Of a stretch of DNA of 13,099 nt, positions 1 through 7,146 are shown one piece after another. Source of the DNA: Desulfobacteraceae bacterium (GTDB taxonomy: Bacteria > Desulfobacterota > DSM-4660 > Desulfatiglandales > Desulfatiglandaceae); assembly GCA_011048855.1 (NCBI GenBank), contig DSCZ01000364.1:1-13099 (forward strand), read 5' to 3'. The position numbers and the translations under genes were made by a program. The notes under the pieces are model-generated. The model saw only the letters and a list, made by a program, of their open reading frames with translations, ran no database searches and was not told the origin of the DNA. How positions within the stretch are numbered: the stretch's first letter is position 1; the number at the start of each line of letters is the position of its first letter.

Positions 1-2
1 AA

Positions 3-74
3 ATATTTTCACTGCAGGATTTGCCGGTCCGGGATGGCACAACCGGGGAAATTATCATCCCCGGGCCGCTCTGA
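3..74 (+). CDS. Possible C-terminal end of an unidentified upstream gene (partial)
   Basis: An open frame enters from the left edge and ends at a TGA at 72-74, giving about 23 residues that end in GEIIIPGPL. The composition looks protein-like, but the stretch is too short to identify. The other two forward frames are also open here for a while, so the call rests only on plausibility. No terminator-like hairpin with a T tract follows it; a 6-base inverted repeat (43-48 with 59-64) lies inside the frame. Confidence 0.3.
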   Translation: MFSLQDLPVRDGTTGEIIIPGPL

Positions 75-115
75 TACCCATCGGAGAATACTCGTGCTTC
101 ACCGCTTTATAGGGG

Positions 116-144
116 TTTACAAATGATATGTTTGGATAAATAAT
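116..144 (+). promoter_or_regulatory. Candidate sigma-70 promoter for pyrF
   Basis: TTTACA at 116-121 and AATAAT at 139-144 are separated by 17 bases. Each box matches the sigma-70 consensus at five of six positions. It would start transcription about 45 bases before the pyrF ATG. This is a match by eye only, in an AT-rich patch between genes. Confidence 0.4.
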
Positions 145-197
145 CTGCACCGGATGAGTTGTCCGAGCTTTTTAGAAATGAGAGGGGCATAATCAAG

Positions 198-911
198 ATG
201 CAGCCAAGCGATCGAATCATATTTCCACTGGATGTTCCTGATTACCAGGCAGCGATGCGGCTTGTGGAACTGCTCACCGGTCGGGTGGGGCTGTTCAAGG
301 TCGGGTTGGAGCTTTTCATCGCCGAGGGGCCGCGTATCGTCGAGGCGATAAACAATGCAGGGGATACCGGCGTGTTCCTGGACCTTAAGCTCCACGATAT
401 ACCGGCGACCGTCACCCGTGCATTCGAAACTGCGGCCAGGCTTAAACCGGTGTTCATAACAGTGCATTGCGAGCAGGGTGATGGCTTTTTGAAGCATGTT
501 TCCGAAAAATTTCCGGATACAAGGGCGCTTGGAATCACTCTTCTTACCAGTCTCGGTGCCGGTCACCTCGAGAAACTGGGTCTCCGTCCTGAATACGTAA
601 ACGATATATCCAGCCTGGCGGTCCGTCGCGCGTTGATCGCAAAGGAAGCGGGTTGCGGCGGGGTGGTGTGCTCGGGGCTTGAATCGGCCACGATCCGGGA
701 AGCGCTGGGGCCGGAGATGACGATAGTCACTCCGGGGATCCGTCCGCGATGGTCGCTGGTTGAAGGCGACGACCAGAAAAGGATCGTTACGCCGGGCAGG
801 GCCGTTCAAAACGGCGCCGATTATATCGTCGTCGGCCGTCCGATAAGGGATGCAGAAGACCCGGCTGAAGCGGCCGGCCGGGTGGCGGAAGAAATCGAAT
901 CAGGCCTCTGA
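198..911 (+). CDS. pyrF: Orotidine 5'-phosphate decarboxylase
   Basis: This enzyme decarboxylates orotidine monophosphate to UMP, the last step of de novo pyrimidine synthesis, in the cytoplasm. The 237-residue product has the family length and is a single TIM barrel. Visible landmarks are Asp12 in the first strand (FPLDVP), Lys34 (FKVG), the catalytic DLKLHDIP motif with Asp62, Lys64 and Asp67, and the C-terminal phosphate-gripping segments TPGIRP and VVGRPI. The frame is open upstream to a TTG at 159, but I chose the ATG at 198 because it places the first barrel strand at the usual position and has an AGAGGGG ribosome site about 10 bases upstream. The 3' end overlaps the convergent thioesterase gene by 12 bases. 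No other pyrimidine gene is present. Confidence 0.95.
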   Translation: MQPSDRIIFPLDVPDYQAAMRLVELLTGRVGLFKVGLELFIAEGPRIVEAINNAGDTGVFLDLKLHDIPATVTRAFETAARLKPVFITVHCEQGDGFLKHVSEKFPDTRALGITLLTSLGAGHLEKLGLRPEYVNDISSLAVRRALIAKEAGCGGVVCSGLESATIREALGPEMTIVTPGIRPRWSLVEGDDQKRIVTPGRAVQNGADYIVVGRPIRDAEDPAEAAGRVAEEIESGL

Positions 912-1337
912 GATTTCAACCGCAGCCTGGGTCATCATGGCCTTTGCGCACAGCACCGGCCCTTCTTTTCGCATATCGTAGACATCCGCTTCGGCGACTA
1001 TCAGATTGCTGCCTCCCCGGATAACATGGGCGCTGCATTTAAGCACCTGTCCGAAGGCGGGTCTCAGGAAATTGATTTTGAACTCCACGGTGAGGATCCG
1101 TCGATTATCTTCGACAGTGGTGAATCCTGCATACCCGGCTGTGTGGTCGGCCATTGCGGCCATAACCCCTGCATGCACGAAGCCGTCCTGCTGGCGGTGA
1201 TGGTCGGTTACGTTCAGCGAGGATTCGACTTTACCCCGTTCGATGTCAACCGCCTCGAAGCCGCAGTATTTGATGAACCCCCTGCTGAAATCCCTTTTTA
1301 GAAACTCAACCCGGTTTTGATCAAGTCTATCAGCCAT
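900..1337 (-). CDS. PaaI-like hotdog-fold acyl-CoA thioesterase
   Basis: A 145-residue single-domain hotdog protein, probably hydrolysing an acyl- or aryl-CoA thioester in the cytoplasm. The key signature is VHAGVMAAMADHTAGYAG: His55-Ala-Gly57 in place of the usual HGG, Asp64 as the likely catalytic acid and Gly68 in the central helix. This pattern is typical of the PaaI/YiiD-type branch. The substrate cannot be read from the sequence. The frame extends upstream to 1394, but I chose the ATG at 1337 because GAAAGGAG lies a few bases before it and the extra residues look unlike protein. It is a single gene, divergent from ftsH and overlapping the 3' end of pyrF by 12 bases. Confidence 0.8.
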   Translation of the reverse strand: MADRLDQNRVEFLKRDFSRGFIKYCGFEAVDIERGKVESSLNVTDHHRQQDGFVHAGVMAAMADHTAGYAGFTTVEDNRRILTVEFKINFLRPAFGQVLKCSAHVIRGGSNLIVAEADVYDMRKEGPVLCAKAMMTQAAVEISEA

Positions 1338-1365
1338 CACCCCTCTCCTTTCAAGCATTTTGCCA

Positions 1366-1394
1366 AAACTACCGCAAAACGGAGCGCCTTTCAA
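1366..1394 (-). promoter_or_regulatory. Candidate promoter for the hotdog thioesterase gene
   Basis: On the minus strand TTGAAA (1394-1389) and TAGTTT (1371-1366) are separated by 17 bases. The -35 box is a good match and the -10 box a weak one. Transcription would begin about 20 bases before the ATG at 1337. Confidence 0.3.
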
Positions 1395-1435
1395 TGCCGG
1401 ATAGCTCCAAAACGGCGATTTCTGCTGTTTTTTGC

Positions 1436-1464
1436 TTGATCAAAAAGACCCTTCACCTTAGTAT
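1436..1464 (+). promoter_or_regulatory. Candidate promoter for ftsH
   Basis: TTGATC (1436-1441) and TAGTAT (1459-1464) are 17 bases apart, each matching four of six consensus positions. The site is about 35 bases before the ftsH ATG. The CTTGATC core also resembles the -35 of a heat-shock (sigma-32) promoter, which would suit ftsH, but no good CCCCAT-type -10 follows, so that reading is weaker. Confidence 0.35.
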
Positions 1465-1504
1465 TTGCTTCTTTTCACCGTTTCACAATACAAGGAGAAA
1501 AGGA

Positions 1505-3316
1505 ATGGAAAAGAAGCACAAGTTTTCCATGTGGTACGTTCTTCTCGGTATCTGGGTGGTTTTGATTCTACAAAACGCACTTCACACGGCCTTTGCTATC
1601 AAGACGGTCCCGTACAGCGAGTTTCTTCGTCTCCTCGAAAATGGAAGGATCGCCGAAGTGGCCATCACTGCGGACCGTATCCAGGGGCGGATGATAAACG
1701 GCGGAGAGATGTTTCGGACCGTACGGGTCGATCCCGAGCTCTCGAAGCTGCTGGAGCAATACGGGATAACCTTCAAGGGGGAGATAGAATCCACGTTTCT
1801 CCGGGATCTTCTCTCCTGGGTTTTTCCGATCCTGCTTTTCATCGGTGTCTGGTACTTCCTCATGAAGCGTATGGCCGGACAGCAGCCGGGATTCATGACT
1901 CTGGGCAAGAACAAGGCCAAAATCTATGTCGAAAACGAACTTGATGTTACGTTCAAGGACGCGGCCGGTGTAGACGAGGCTAAACAGGAATTGATGGAAG
2001 TAGTCGAATTTCTCAAGGAACCTGACAAGTTCACCCAGTTGGGCGGAAAAATGCCCAAGGGGGTTCTACTTGTCGGGCCGCCGGGGACGGGTAAAACCCT
2101 TCTTGCAAAAGCCGTCGCCGGGGAAAGCGGGGTGCCTTTTTTCAGCCTGAGCGGTTCCGAATTCGTCGAAATGTTCGTCGGACTGGGTGCCGCAAGGGTC
2201 AGAGACCTTTTTGTCCAGGCCAAAGAGAAAGCTCCCTGCATTATTTTCATAGACGAGCTTGATGCGCTCGGCAAAGCGCGTGGAGTCGGGGCTGTCAGCG
2301 GTCACGACGAACGGGAGCAGACACTGAACCAGTTGCTTGTGGAGATGGACGGCTTCGACCCGAAGGTGGGGGTGATTCTCATGGCCGCGACCAACAGGCC
2401 GGAAATCCTGGATCCGGCACTGTTGCGCCCGGGACGTTTCGACAGGAACATACTCGTGGACAGGCCTGACAAAAAAGGCCGGGAAGAGATCCTGAAGGTG
2501 CACCTGAAGAAAATTAAAAAGGGGAAAGATTTGGACGTGGAAGCGCTGGCCGCTATGACGCCGGGAATGGTGGGCGCCGACCTGGCCAACCTGATCAACG
2601 AGGCGGCCTTGCTCGCTGTTCGCAGAAAGAAGAAAAGCGTCGGGATGTCCGAGTTCCAGGAGGCCGTGGAGCGGGTAGTGGCAGGACTGGAGAAGAAAAA
2701 TCGCCTGATCAACGATAAGGAACGTGAAACCGTTGCATATCACGAACTGGGGCATGCGATTGTCGCGCTTTCGCTGCCGGGGGTGGATCCGGTTCAGAAA
2801 ATATCGATTATACCACGGGGGATCGCCGCTCTCGGCTACACGCTTCAGGTGCCCACGGAAGATCGTTTTTTGATGTCCCGCTCCGAGCTGTTGAATAAAA
2901 TATGCACGCTGCTCGGAGGAAGAGCTGCAGAAGAAATGATCCTCAATGATATCTCCACCGGGGCGCACAACGATCTGGCGAAGGCGACCGATATCGCGCG
3001 GAGCATGGTCACCGAATACGGGATGAGCCAGGAATTGGGCCAGGTGTATCTTGCGCCGGAAAAACGCCCGCAATTCCTGGATTTGGTCGGAGGATCAAGG
3101 GTCGAATACAGCCAGTCCACAGCCGAGTTGATAGACAGGGAAATCAAGAACATCATTGGCGAGCAGTATGAGAGGGCGCTGGAAATTCTTCGGGAAAAAG
3201 AAGACGCCTTGAAATCTGTGTCCAAGGTGCTCCTCGAAAAGGAAAAACTCGAAGGAGACGAGTTGAGGAAACTGCTGGGACTTGGGAACGGAAGACAGGA
3301 GGTTTCCGAAAAATAA
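1505..3316 (+). CDS. ftsH: ATP-dependent zinc metalloprotease FtsH
   Basis: A membrane-anchored AAA+ protease that forms hexamers and degrades unfolded or short-lived membrane and cytoplasmic proteins. The 603-residue product has a first membrane segment near residues 9-26, a short periplasmic domain, and a second segment around 105-122. The AAA module follows, with Walker A GPPGTGKT (191-198), Walker B FIDELDA with Asp250 and Glu251, and a second region of homology ending in RPGRFDR. The zinc site HELGH lies at 413-417, with the downstream GAHNDL region expected to give the third ligand. The C-terminus is a charged helix. The frame is open back to 1394; the ATG at 1505 was chosen because AAGGAGAAAAGG precedes it and the product then begins with the usual short cytoplasmic lead. 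All motifs are intact. It converges with the aldo/keto reductase 12 bases away. Confidence 0.97.
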   Translation: MEKKHKFSMWYVLLGIWVVLILQNALHTAFAIKTVPYSEFLRLLENGRIAEVAITADRIQGRMINGGEMFRTVRVDPELSKLLEQYGITFKGEIESTFLRDLLSWVFPILLFIGVWYFLMKRMAGQQPGFMTLGKNKAKIYVENELDVTFKDAAGVDEAKQELMEVVEFLKEPDKFTQLGGKMPKGVLLVGPPGTGKTLLAKAVAGESGVPFFSLSGSEFVEMFVGLGAARVRDLFVQAKEKAPCIIFIDELDALGKARGVGAVSGHDEREQTLNQLLVEMDGFDPKVGVILMAATNRPEILDPALLRPGRFDRNILVDRPDKKGREEILKVHLKKIKKGKDLDVEALAAMTPGMVGADLANLINEAALLAVRRKKKSVGMSEFQEAVERVVAGLEKKNRLINDKERETVAYHELGHAIVALSLPGVDPVQKISIIPRGIAALGYTLQVPTEDRFLMSRSELLNKICTLLGGRAAEEMILNDISTGAHNDLAKATDIARSMVTEYGMSQELGQVYLAPEKRPQFLDLVGGSRVEYSQSTAELIDREIKNIIGEQYERALEILREKEDALKSVSKVLLEKEKLEGDELRKLLGLGNGRQEVSEK

Positions 3317-3328
3317 ACGCTACCGGGC

Positions 3329-4285
3329 TCAGCGCCACTGTACCGGGTCGTCGTCGAGATTTTCAGCCACGACAGCCGATATGCGCTCAAGCTCTTCGAG
3401 GTCCCGAGGGGAAAGCACCAGGTCAGCCGCTCCGGCATTGTCTGACACCTGATCGGCGTTTCTTGCCCCGGCCACCGCGCAGACTCCCTCCTGATGAATC
3501 ACCCAGGCAAGCGCCAATCTGGCGGGGCTCACCTTTTTCGATTCGGCCATGGGGACGAGAAGATCGAGTGCCTCTTTGACTTTTCCACGGTTTTCGGGCG
3601 CGAAAAGTCGGTTGCGTCGACGATGGTCTCCCTTGGCGAATACATGATCGGGGCCGAATTTCCCGGTCAGGATACCCTGGGCCAGGGGGGAATAAGCGAG
3701 AATCGTGATGCCCCGGGCCCGGCAAAATGGGATCACCTCTTTTTCGGCCTGCTTCCAGAAGAGGGAATAGGGGGGCTGGGCGCTCTCCACAGGCCCGAAA
3801 GAAAGCACTTCTTCTATCTGCCGGGCCGAAAAATTTGAGACACCCACCGCTCTTATTTTTCCCTGTTCCTTGAGGCGCATCAAGGCTCCCATGCTTTTTT
3901 CGACCGGTACGATTTTAGTTCCCCAGGACCCGGAGGGCCAGTGGATCTGGTACAGGTCGATGTAGTCGGTCGATAGATTTTTCAACGAGCCGTGGCAGGC
4001 TTCGACCAGGTCTTCCGGCTCCAGGTGGTTCGGGTAGACCTTCGAGGCGATCACCACCTTGTCCCGGGCACCTTTGAGGGCATTTCCGAGGATTCGTTCG
4101 GAATGCCCGTGGCCGTATTCCTCGGCGGTGTCGAAGGTCGTTATTCCCCGGTCGCAGGCAGCACGAACAGCGGCCGTGGTTTCCCTGTCGTCGATTCCGG
4201 CCCACATCCGCTTCCCGGCCTGCCAGGTTCCCATGATGAGTGCTGAAATTTCTATTCCCGAATGTCCCAGTTTGCGGTATTGCAT
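3329..4285 (-). CDS. Aldo/keto reductase
   Basis: A 318-residue NAD(P)H-dependent oxidoreductase of the AKR superfamily (TIM barrel, cytoplasmic), reducing aldehydes or ketones. The catalytic tetrad is complete: Asp52 and Tyr57 in FDTAEEYG, Lys82 in ASKV and His115 in YQIHWP. Other family marks are GVSNFSARQIEEV, the YSPLAQG loop and the late coenzyme-binding region around VAGARNADQVSDNAGA. The overall look is of the YajO/Tas-like group often annotated as general stress or xenobiotic reductases; the real substrate is unknown. The ATG at 4285 has GGGAGA just upstream and matches the usual family N-terminus (YRKLGHSG). It is transcribed alone, away from the KptA-like gene. Confidence 0.92.
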   Translation of the reverse strand: MQYRKLGHSGIEISALIMGTWQAGKRMWAGIDDRETTAAVRAACDRGITTFDTAEEYGHGHSERILGNALKGARDKVVIASKVYPNHLEPEDLVEACHGSLKNLSTDYIDLYQIHWPSGSWGTKIVPVEKSMGALMRLKEQGKIRAVGVSNFSARQIEEVLSFGPVESAQPPYSLFWKQAEKEVIPFCRARGITILAYSPLAQGILTGKFGPDHVFAKGDHRRRNRLFAPENRGKVKEALDLLVPMAESKKVSPARLALAWVIHQEGVCAVAGARNADQVSDNAGAADLVLSPRDLEELERISAVVAENLDDDPVQWR

Positions 4286-4315
4286 GCTTTCTCCCTTAAG
4301 GCGGAACCGTCAGCA

Positions 4316-4345
4316 TTTACGCTTGCATTAGAAGCTCTATATAAT
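4316..4345 (+). promoter_or_regulatory. Candidate promoter for the KptA-like gene
   Basis: A perfect TATAAT at 4340-4345 is preceded by TTTACG at 4316-4321 with an 18-base spacer. Transcription would start near 4352, giving a leader of about 60 bases. Within that leader two similar stretches, TTTTTGCACC (4370-4379) and TTTTTCGCACC (4388-4398), form an imperfect direct repeat. Confidence 0.45.
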
Positions 4346-4369
4346 ATGATATTTCAATCGCCAAATCAA
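4340..4369 (-). promoter_or_regulatory. Candidate promoter for the aldo/keto reductase gene
   Basis: On the minus strand TTGATT (4369-4364) and TATTAT (4346-4341) are separated by exactly 17 bases, matching consensus at four and five of six positions. Its -10 box lies on top of the -10 box of the opposing promoter for the KptA-like gene. Confidence 0.45.
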
Positions 4370-4413
4370 TTTTTGCACCCGAAAATCTTTTTCGCACCAA
4401 CTGAAGGAGGAAA

Positions 4414-5175
4414 ATGGGGCGCCGGGACAACCGCATGAACGTGGAGAGCCTGTGCCGTTTTTTGAATTATGTTCTCGGTCGACGGCCGGACGAGTTCGGC
4501 CTGGTGCCTTCAGGGGAGGGTCGTATCCCGCTCAAAGAACTGCTGCAGGCTCTTCATGAAGAAGAAGGATGGGGTCATGTCCGGCAGGCACATATCAACG
4601 AATTGCTGATGGGACGCGGCAGGGGCTTATTCGATCTGACCGAAGGAACCATCGCGGCATTGGAGAGACATTTTTCCGGGCCGGTGGAGGTGCGCACCGA
4701 TTCCCTCCCGAAATTGCTCTACACCCCGGTGAGGATGCGGGCGCATCCGGTTGTGGTTGAAAAAGGGTTAGTTGCCGCTGAGGGGAAATGGATCGTACTG
4801 AGTGGCTCGAGGACGATGGCGCATCGGATAGGGCGAAGAAGGGATCCGGACCCCGTTGTTCTCGAAATCGGAACGGCTCCGGCACGGGCCGGGGGAGTTC
4901 CATTTTTTTCGTTCGGGGAGCTTTTCCTCGCGGCGTGGCTTCCCGCCGAATCTATCATAGGACCGCAGGTGCGGCAGCAGGACGAGAAGCGGCCCGGAAA
5001 AACCCCGAAGGACGGTCCACGACCCCAAAAGCGGCCATCTGATTTTACTCCGGGTTCGTTCAAACTCACCCCCGAACGCGACCCCGACCGGGGTCGCTCA
5101 ACGAAAGGGCGAAAGCCCAAGGGCTGGAAAGAAAAAGCCAGGGCCCGCAGGAGAAAAGGAGAACGCCATGAATGA
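4414..5175 (+). CDS. Diverged RNA 2'-phosphotransferase (Tpt1/KptA family) homologue with basic tail
   Basis: Residues 10-185 follow the layout of Tpt1/KptA enzymes, which remove a 2'-phosphate from RNA using NAD+. There is an N-terminal winged-helix part (LCRFLNYVLGRRPDEFGL) and then an ADP-ribosyltransferase fold (LLYTPV, VEKGLV, WIVLSGSRTMAHRIGRRR, GVPFF, WLP). Most residues known to matter are changed. The Arg-His pair of LRHKP is Gly22-Arg23, the LYHGT histidine is Thr104, the histidine of the VHLS strand is missing, and the IRA arginine is absent. Only the later arginine cluster (141-143) is kept. Residues 187-253 form an added tail, about one third Lys/Arg, rich in Pro and probably disordered. 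An AGGAGG lies only 3 bases before the ATG; a second ATG at 4435 is possible. The gene overlaps the next by 8 bases. Family membership is fairly clear; enzyme activity is doubtful. Confidence 0.75.
   Translation: MGRRDNRMNVESLCRFLNYVLGRRPDEFGLVPSGEGRIPLKELLQALHEEEGWGHVRQAHINELLMGRGRGLFDLTEGTIAALERHFSGPVEVRTDSLPKLLYTPVRMRAHPVVVEKGLVAAEGKWIVLSGSRTMAHRIGRRRDPDPVVLEIGTAPARAGGVPFFSFGELFLAAWLPAESIIGPQVRQQDEKRPGKTPKDGPRPQKRPSDFTPGSFKLTPERDPDRGRSTKGRKPKGWKEKARARRRKGERHE
5078..5097. repeat. Perfect inverted repeat inside the basic tail of the KptA-like gene
   Basis: GCGACCCC at 5078-5085 and GGGGTCGC at 5090-5097 are perfectly complementary with a 4-base GACC loop. It would form a strong hairpin in the mRNA about 70 bases before the start of the next gene. 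There is no T tract after it, so it is not an intrinsic terminator. It may simply reflect GC-rich coding of the tail. Confidence 0.5.
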
Positions 5176-5846
5176 CAAATCCGCCGAATTCAATAAATTC
5201 TTCTACCCGGAAAGCATCCTGGTGATCGGTGTTTCTCCCGCACCGTCCAACCTCGGCAGAAACATAGTCTCCAACCTGCCCCTCGCCGGGTACAATGGAG
5301 AGATCCTTTCGGCCGGCAGGACGCCGGGGGTGGTGTTCGGACAGCGGATATACCTTTCTATCGAAGAAATAAACCGTCCTGTGGATCTTGCCGTGGTTCT
5401 AACCCCTGCGGCGACGGTGCCGGGGATCCTCGAGCAGGGAAGTCCTTGGTTGCAGGGATGTGGAAATATTAATGCAGCCGATGGCCGGGGTGTTCACCGA
5501 AACGATCGTGGGAGGTAAGCGGGATCCGGTGTTCGGCCCTGTCGTGATGTTCGGGTTGGGCGGTGTTTTTGTGGAAGTCCTGGAGGACGTGGTCTGGCGG
5601 ACTGCACCGCTGCCGCCTGCCGAAGCGGAAAAAATGACGGCCGGCGTGAGAGGCCGCGCCTTTCTCGAAGGGGCCAGAGGGAAACCTCCATGCGACGTCG
5701 CGGCGCTTCAGGACATGATCGTCAGGGTGTCGCATCTGTTTTCAGATTTGCCGGACGTGGCCGAAATGGACATAAATCCGGTGGCCTCGACGGCAAAGGG
5801 GACGATGGCCCTGGATGCCAGGGTTATCCTGGATAAGAAGCGCTGA
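5168..5846 (+). pseudogene. Remnant of an ADP-forming acyl/acetyl-CoA synthetase (internal deletion and frameshift)
   Basis: The intact family (about 700 residues) makes ATP from an acyl-CoA, through a CoA-binding domain, a ligase domain with a catalytic histidine and an ATP-grasp domain. Here the first 90 or so residues match the start of the CoA-binding domain (FFYPESILVIGVSPAP, GRNIVSNLPLAGYNGEI, VDLAVVLTPAATVPGILE). From about 5457 a different frame gives the end of the ATP-grasp domain (EILMQPMAGVFTETIVGG, VMFGLGGVFVEVLEDV, VAEMDINPVAS). The two parts join near 5437-5460 out of frame; the first frame stops at 5516-5518. Some 450 residues, including the catalytic histidine region, are absent. 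A GTG at 5460 could start the second piece alone, but it would lack a complete active site. The start overlaps the KptA-like gene by 8 bases, and the 3' end overlaps mtaB by 23. Confidence 0.85.
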
Positions 5847-7146
5847 CAATGGTTCCTTCCACCTTGTCGTCTTTTATTTGTTCAGCCCGGATTTTCAGCA
5901 GAGGGTCCGGATCATTTTCCGACTGGAACCGGAATACGACCGGTACATAGTTGTCGCTGGTGCCGAGAGCCATGTTTTCTTTCGAGGGGAGCCGCCCTTC
6001 CCGCAGTACTTCCAGTGTGTTCCCGAGGGATGCACGGTTAAATTCGGAGCGTTTTCCACGGCCGAGGGCACGCATCACTTCGGCCATTTTCTTTACCTCG
6101 CCCGGTGGAACCTGCAGTGGAAATTCCGCGGCCCTGGTGCCGGGCCGCCGCGAATAACGGAAAACATGGAGATAGGATACCGGAAGACCGGCCAGAAGAC
6201 TTCGGGTGTTTTCAAATGTTTGCCCGTTTTCTCCTGGAAACCCGCACATTACATCGGCCCCTATGCAGCTTTGCGGGCAGGTTTCGTGGATTTTTTGGAC
6301 AAGCCAGGCGAAGTCGTCTGCCGTGTACCGGCGGTTCATGGATGAAAGTATTGAATCGTCTCCGCTTTGAAGTGCTATGTGCAGGTGGCGGCAGATCCAA
6401 CCGCCTTCAGCGACCATTTCTATGATTTCGCCGGTGATCTCGTTGGGTTCCATGGAGCTGAGCCGGATCCGAGCCGGGTATTTTTCGCTGCGTATTCTTT
6501 TAAGGAGCCCAACCAGGCTGCAGCCGGCCTCCCCCCCGCTGTAGAGCCCGAGGTGGATGCCCGTGAGTACGATTTCCCTGTATCCTGCCCTGCAGTATCT
6601 TTCCACGCCTTCAAGGACTTCTTTCATGGCCAGGCTGCGGGAAGGGCCCCTGGCGAAGGGGACGATGCAGTAGGAGCAAAAGGATTCGCATCCATCCTGT
6701 ATCTTCAAGAACGCCCTGCTTCTCCCGGAAAAACGGCTGACGGGCATGGCGTCGAACCGGGCGGCAGAGCCGAAACCGCCGGATACAAGAATCTCGTGAT
6801 CGGTTCCATCCAGTGCACCTTTGAGAAGGTCGACCACCGCCCCCTTCCGGCTGTTGCCGACGATCAGGCCGATTCCCTTTATTTGCATCAATTCTTCCGG
6901 AAACACCTGGCCGTAGCATCCAACCGCTGCGACCAGCCCTTCGGGCGACCTGCGTATCGCCTTGCGGATTTCCTGCCGGGACTGCCGGGAGGCTGTTTGA
7001 GTGACGATGCAGGTGTTTACGATCGTTACATCCGCGAATCCCTGACCCGCCCATTCCCAGCCCTCGGCACAGAGCGCTTCTCTGAGCCAGGCCGACTCGT
7101 ACTGGTTCACCTTGCATCCGAGGGTCACTATTCGAAATCTCGTCAT
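5824..7146 (-). CDS. mtaB: tRNA N6-threonylcarbamoyladenosine (t6A37) methylthiotransferase MtaB
   Basis: A radical-SAM enzyme that adds a methylthio group to t6A at position 37 of tRNAs reading ANN codons, giving ms2t6A. The 440-residue product has the three-part family layout. The N-terminal methylthiotransferase domain holds cluster cysteines Cys11 (GCKVNQ), Cys46 (VNTC) and Cys77 (VGCYGQ). The radical-SAM core has Cys153, Cys157 and Cys160 in DGCESFCSYC, and a C-terminal TRAM domain ends the protein. The GCKVNQYES start and the PFARGPSRS stretch point to MtaB rather than MiaB or RimO. The frame is open upstream to 7620 inside mnmA. I chose the ATG at 7146 because it overlaps the mnmA stop as ATGA and gives the family N-terminus; an ATG at 7161 is an alternative. 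The 3' end overlaps the pseudogene on the other strand by 23 bases. Confidence 0.93.
   Translation of the reverse strand: MTRFRIVTLGCKVNQYESAWLREALCAEGWEWAGQGFADVTIVNTCIVTQTASRQSRQEIRKAIRRSPEGLVAAVGCYGQVFPEELMQIKGIGLIVGNSRKGAVVDLLKGALDGTDHEILVSGGFGSAARFDAMPVSRFSGRSRAFLKIQDGCESFCSYCIVPFARGPSRSLAMKEVLEGVERYCRAGYREIVLTGIHLGLYSGGEAGCSLVGLLKRIRSEKYPARIRLSSMEPNEITGEIIEMVAEGGWICRHLHIALQSGDDSILSSMNRRYTADDFAWLVQKIHETCPQSCIGADVMCGFPGENGQTFENTRSLLAGLPVSYLHVFRYSRRPGTRAAEFPLQVPPGEVKKMAEVMRALGRGKRSEFNRASLGNTLEVLREGRLPSKENMALGTSDNYVPVVFRFQSENDPDPLLKIRAEQIKDDKVEGTIVSASYPG

Noticed and set aside
43..64. Inverted repeat CCGGGG/CCCCGG as a terminator
   Set aside because: The stem is six bases with a ten-base loop, no T tract follows, and it lies before the possible stop codon at 72-74.
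1394..1504. Upstream extension of ftsH by 37 residues
   Set aside because: It would precede the normal cytoplasmic lead with unrelated residues and contains the likely promoter. The ATG at 1505 has a good ribosome site.
2066..3073. Long minus-strand open frame (335 codons) opposite ftsH
   Set aside because: It lies wholly inside ftsH, which has every family motif. The antisense product is rich in His, Arg and Pro with no recognisable domain, as expected from the reverse of a GC-biased gene.
5460..5846. Independent small gene starting at the GTG at 5460
   Set aside because: The product is only the C-terminal end of an ATP-grasp domain in the right order after the CoA-binding piece, so a deletion remnant explains it better. 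Independent translation is still possible.
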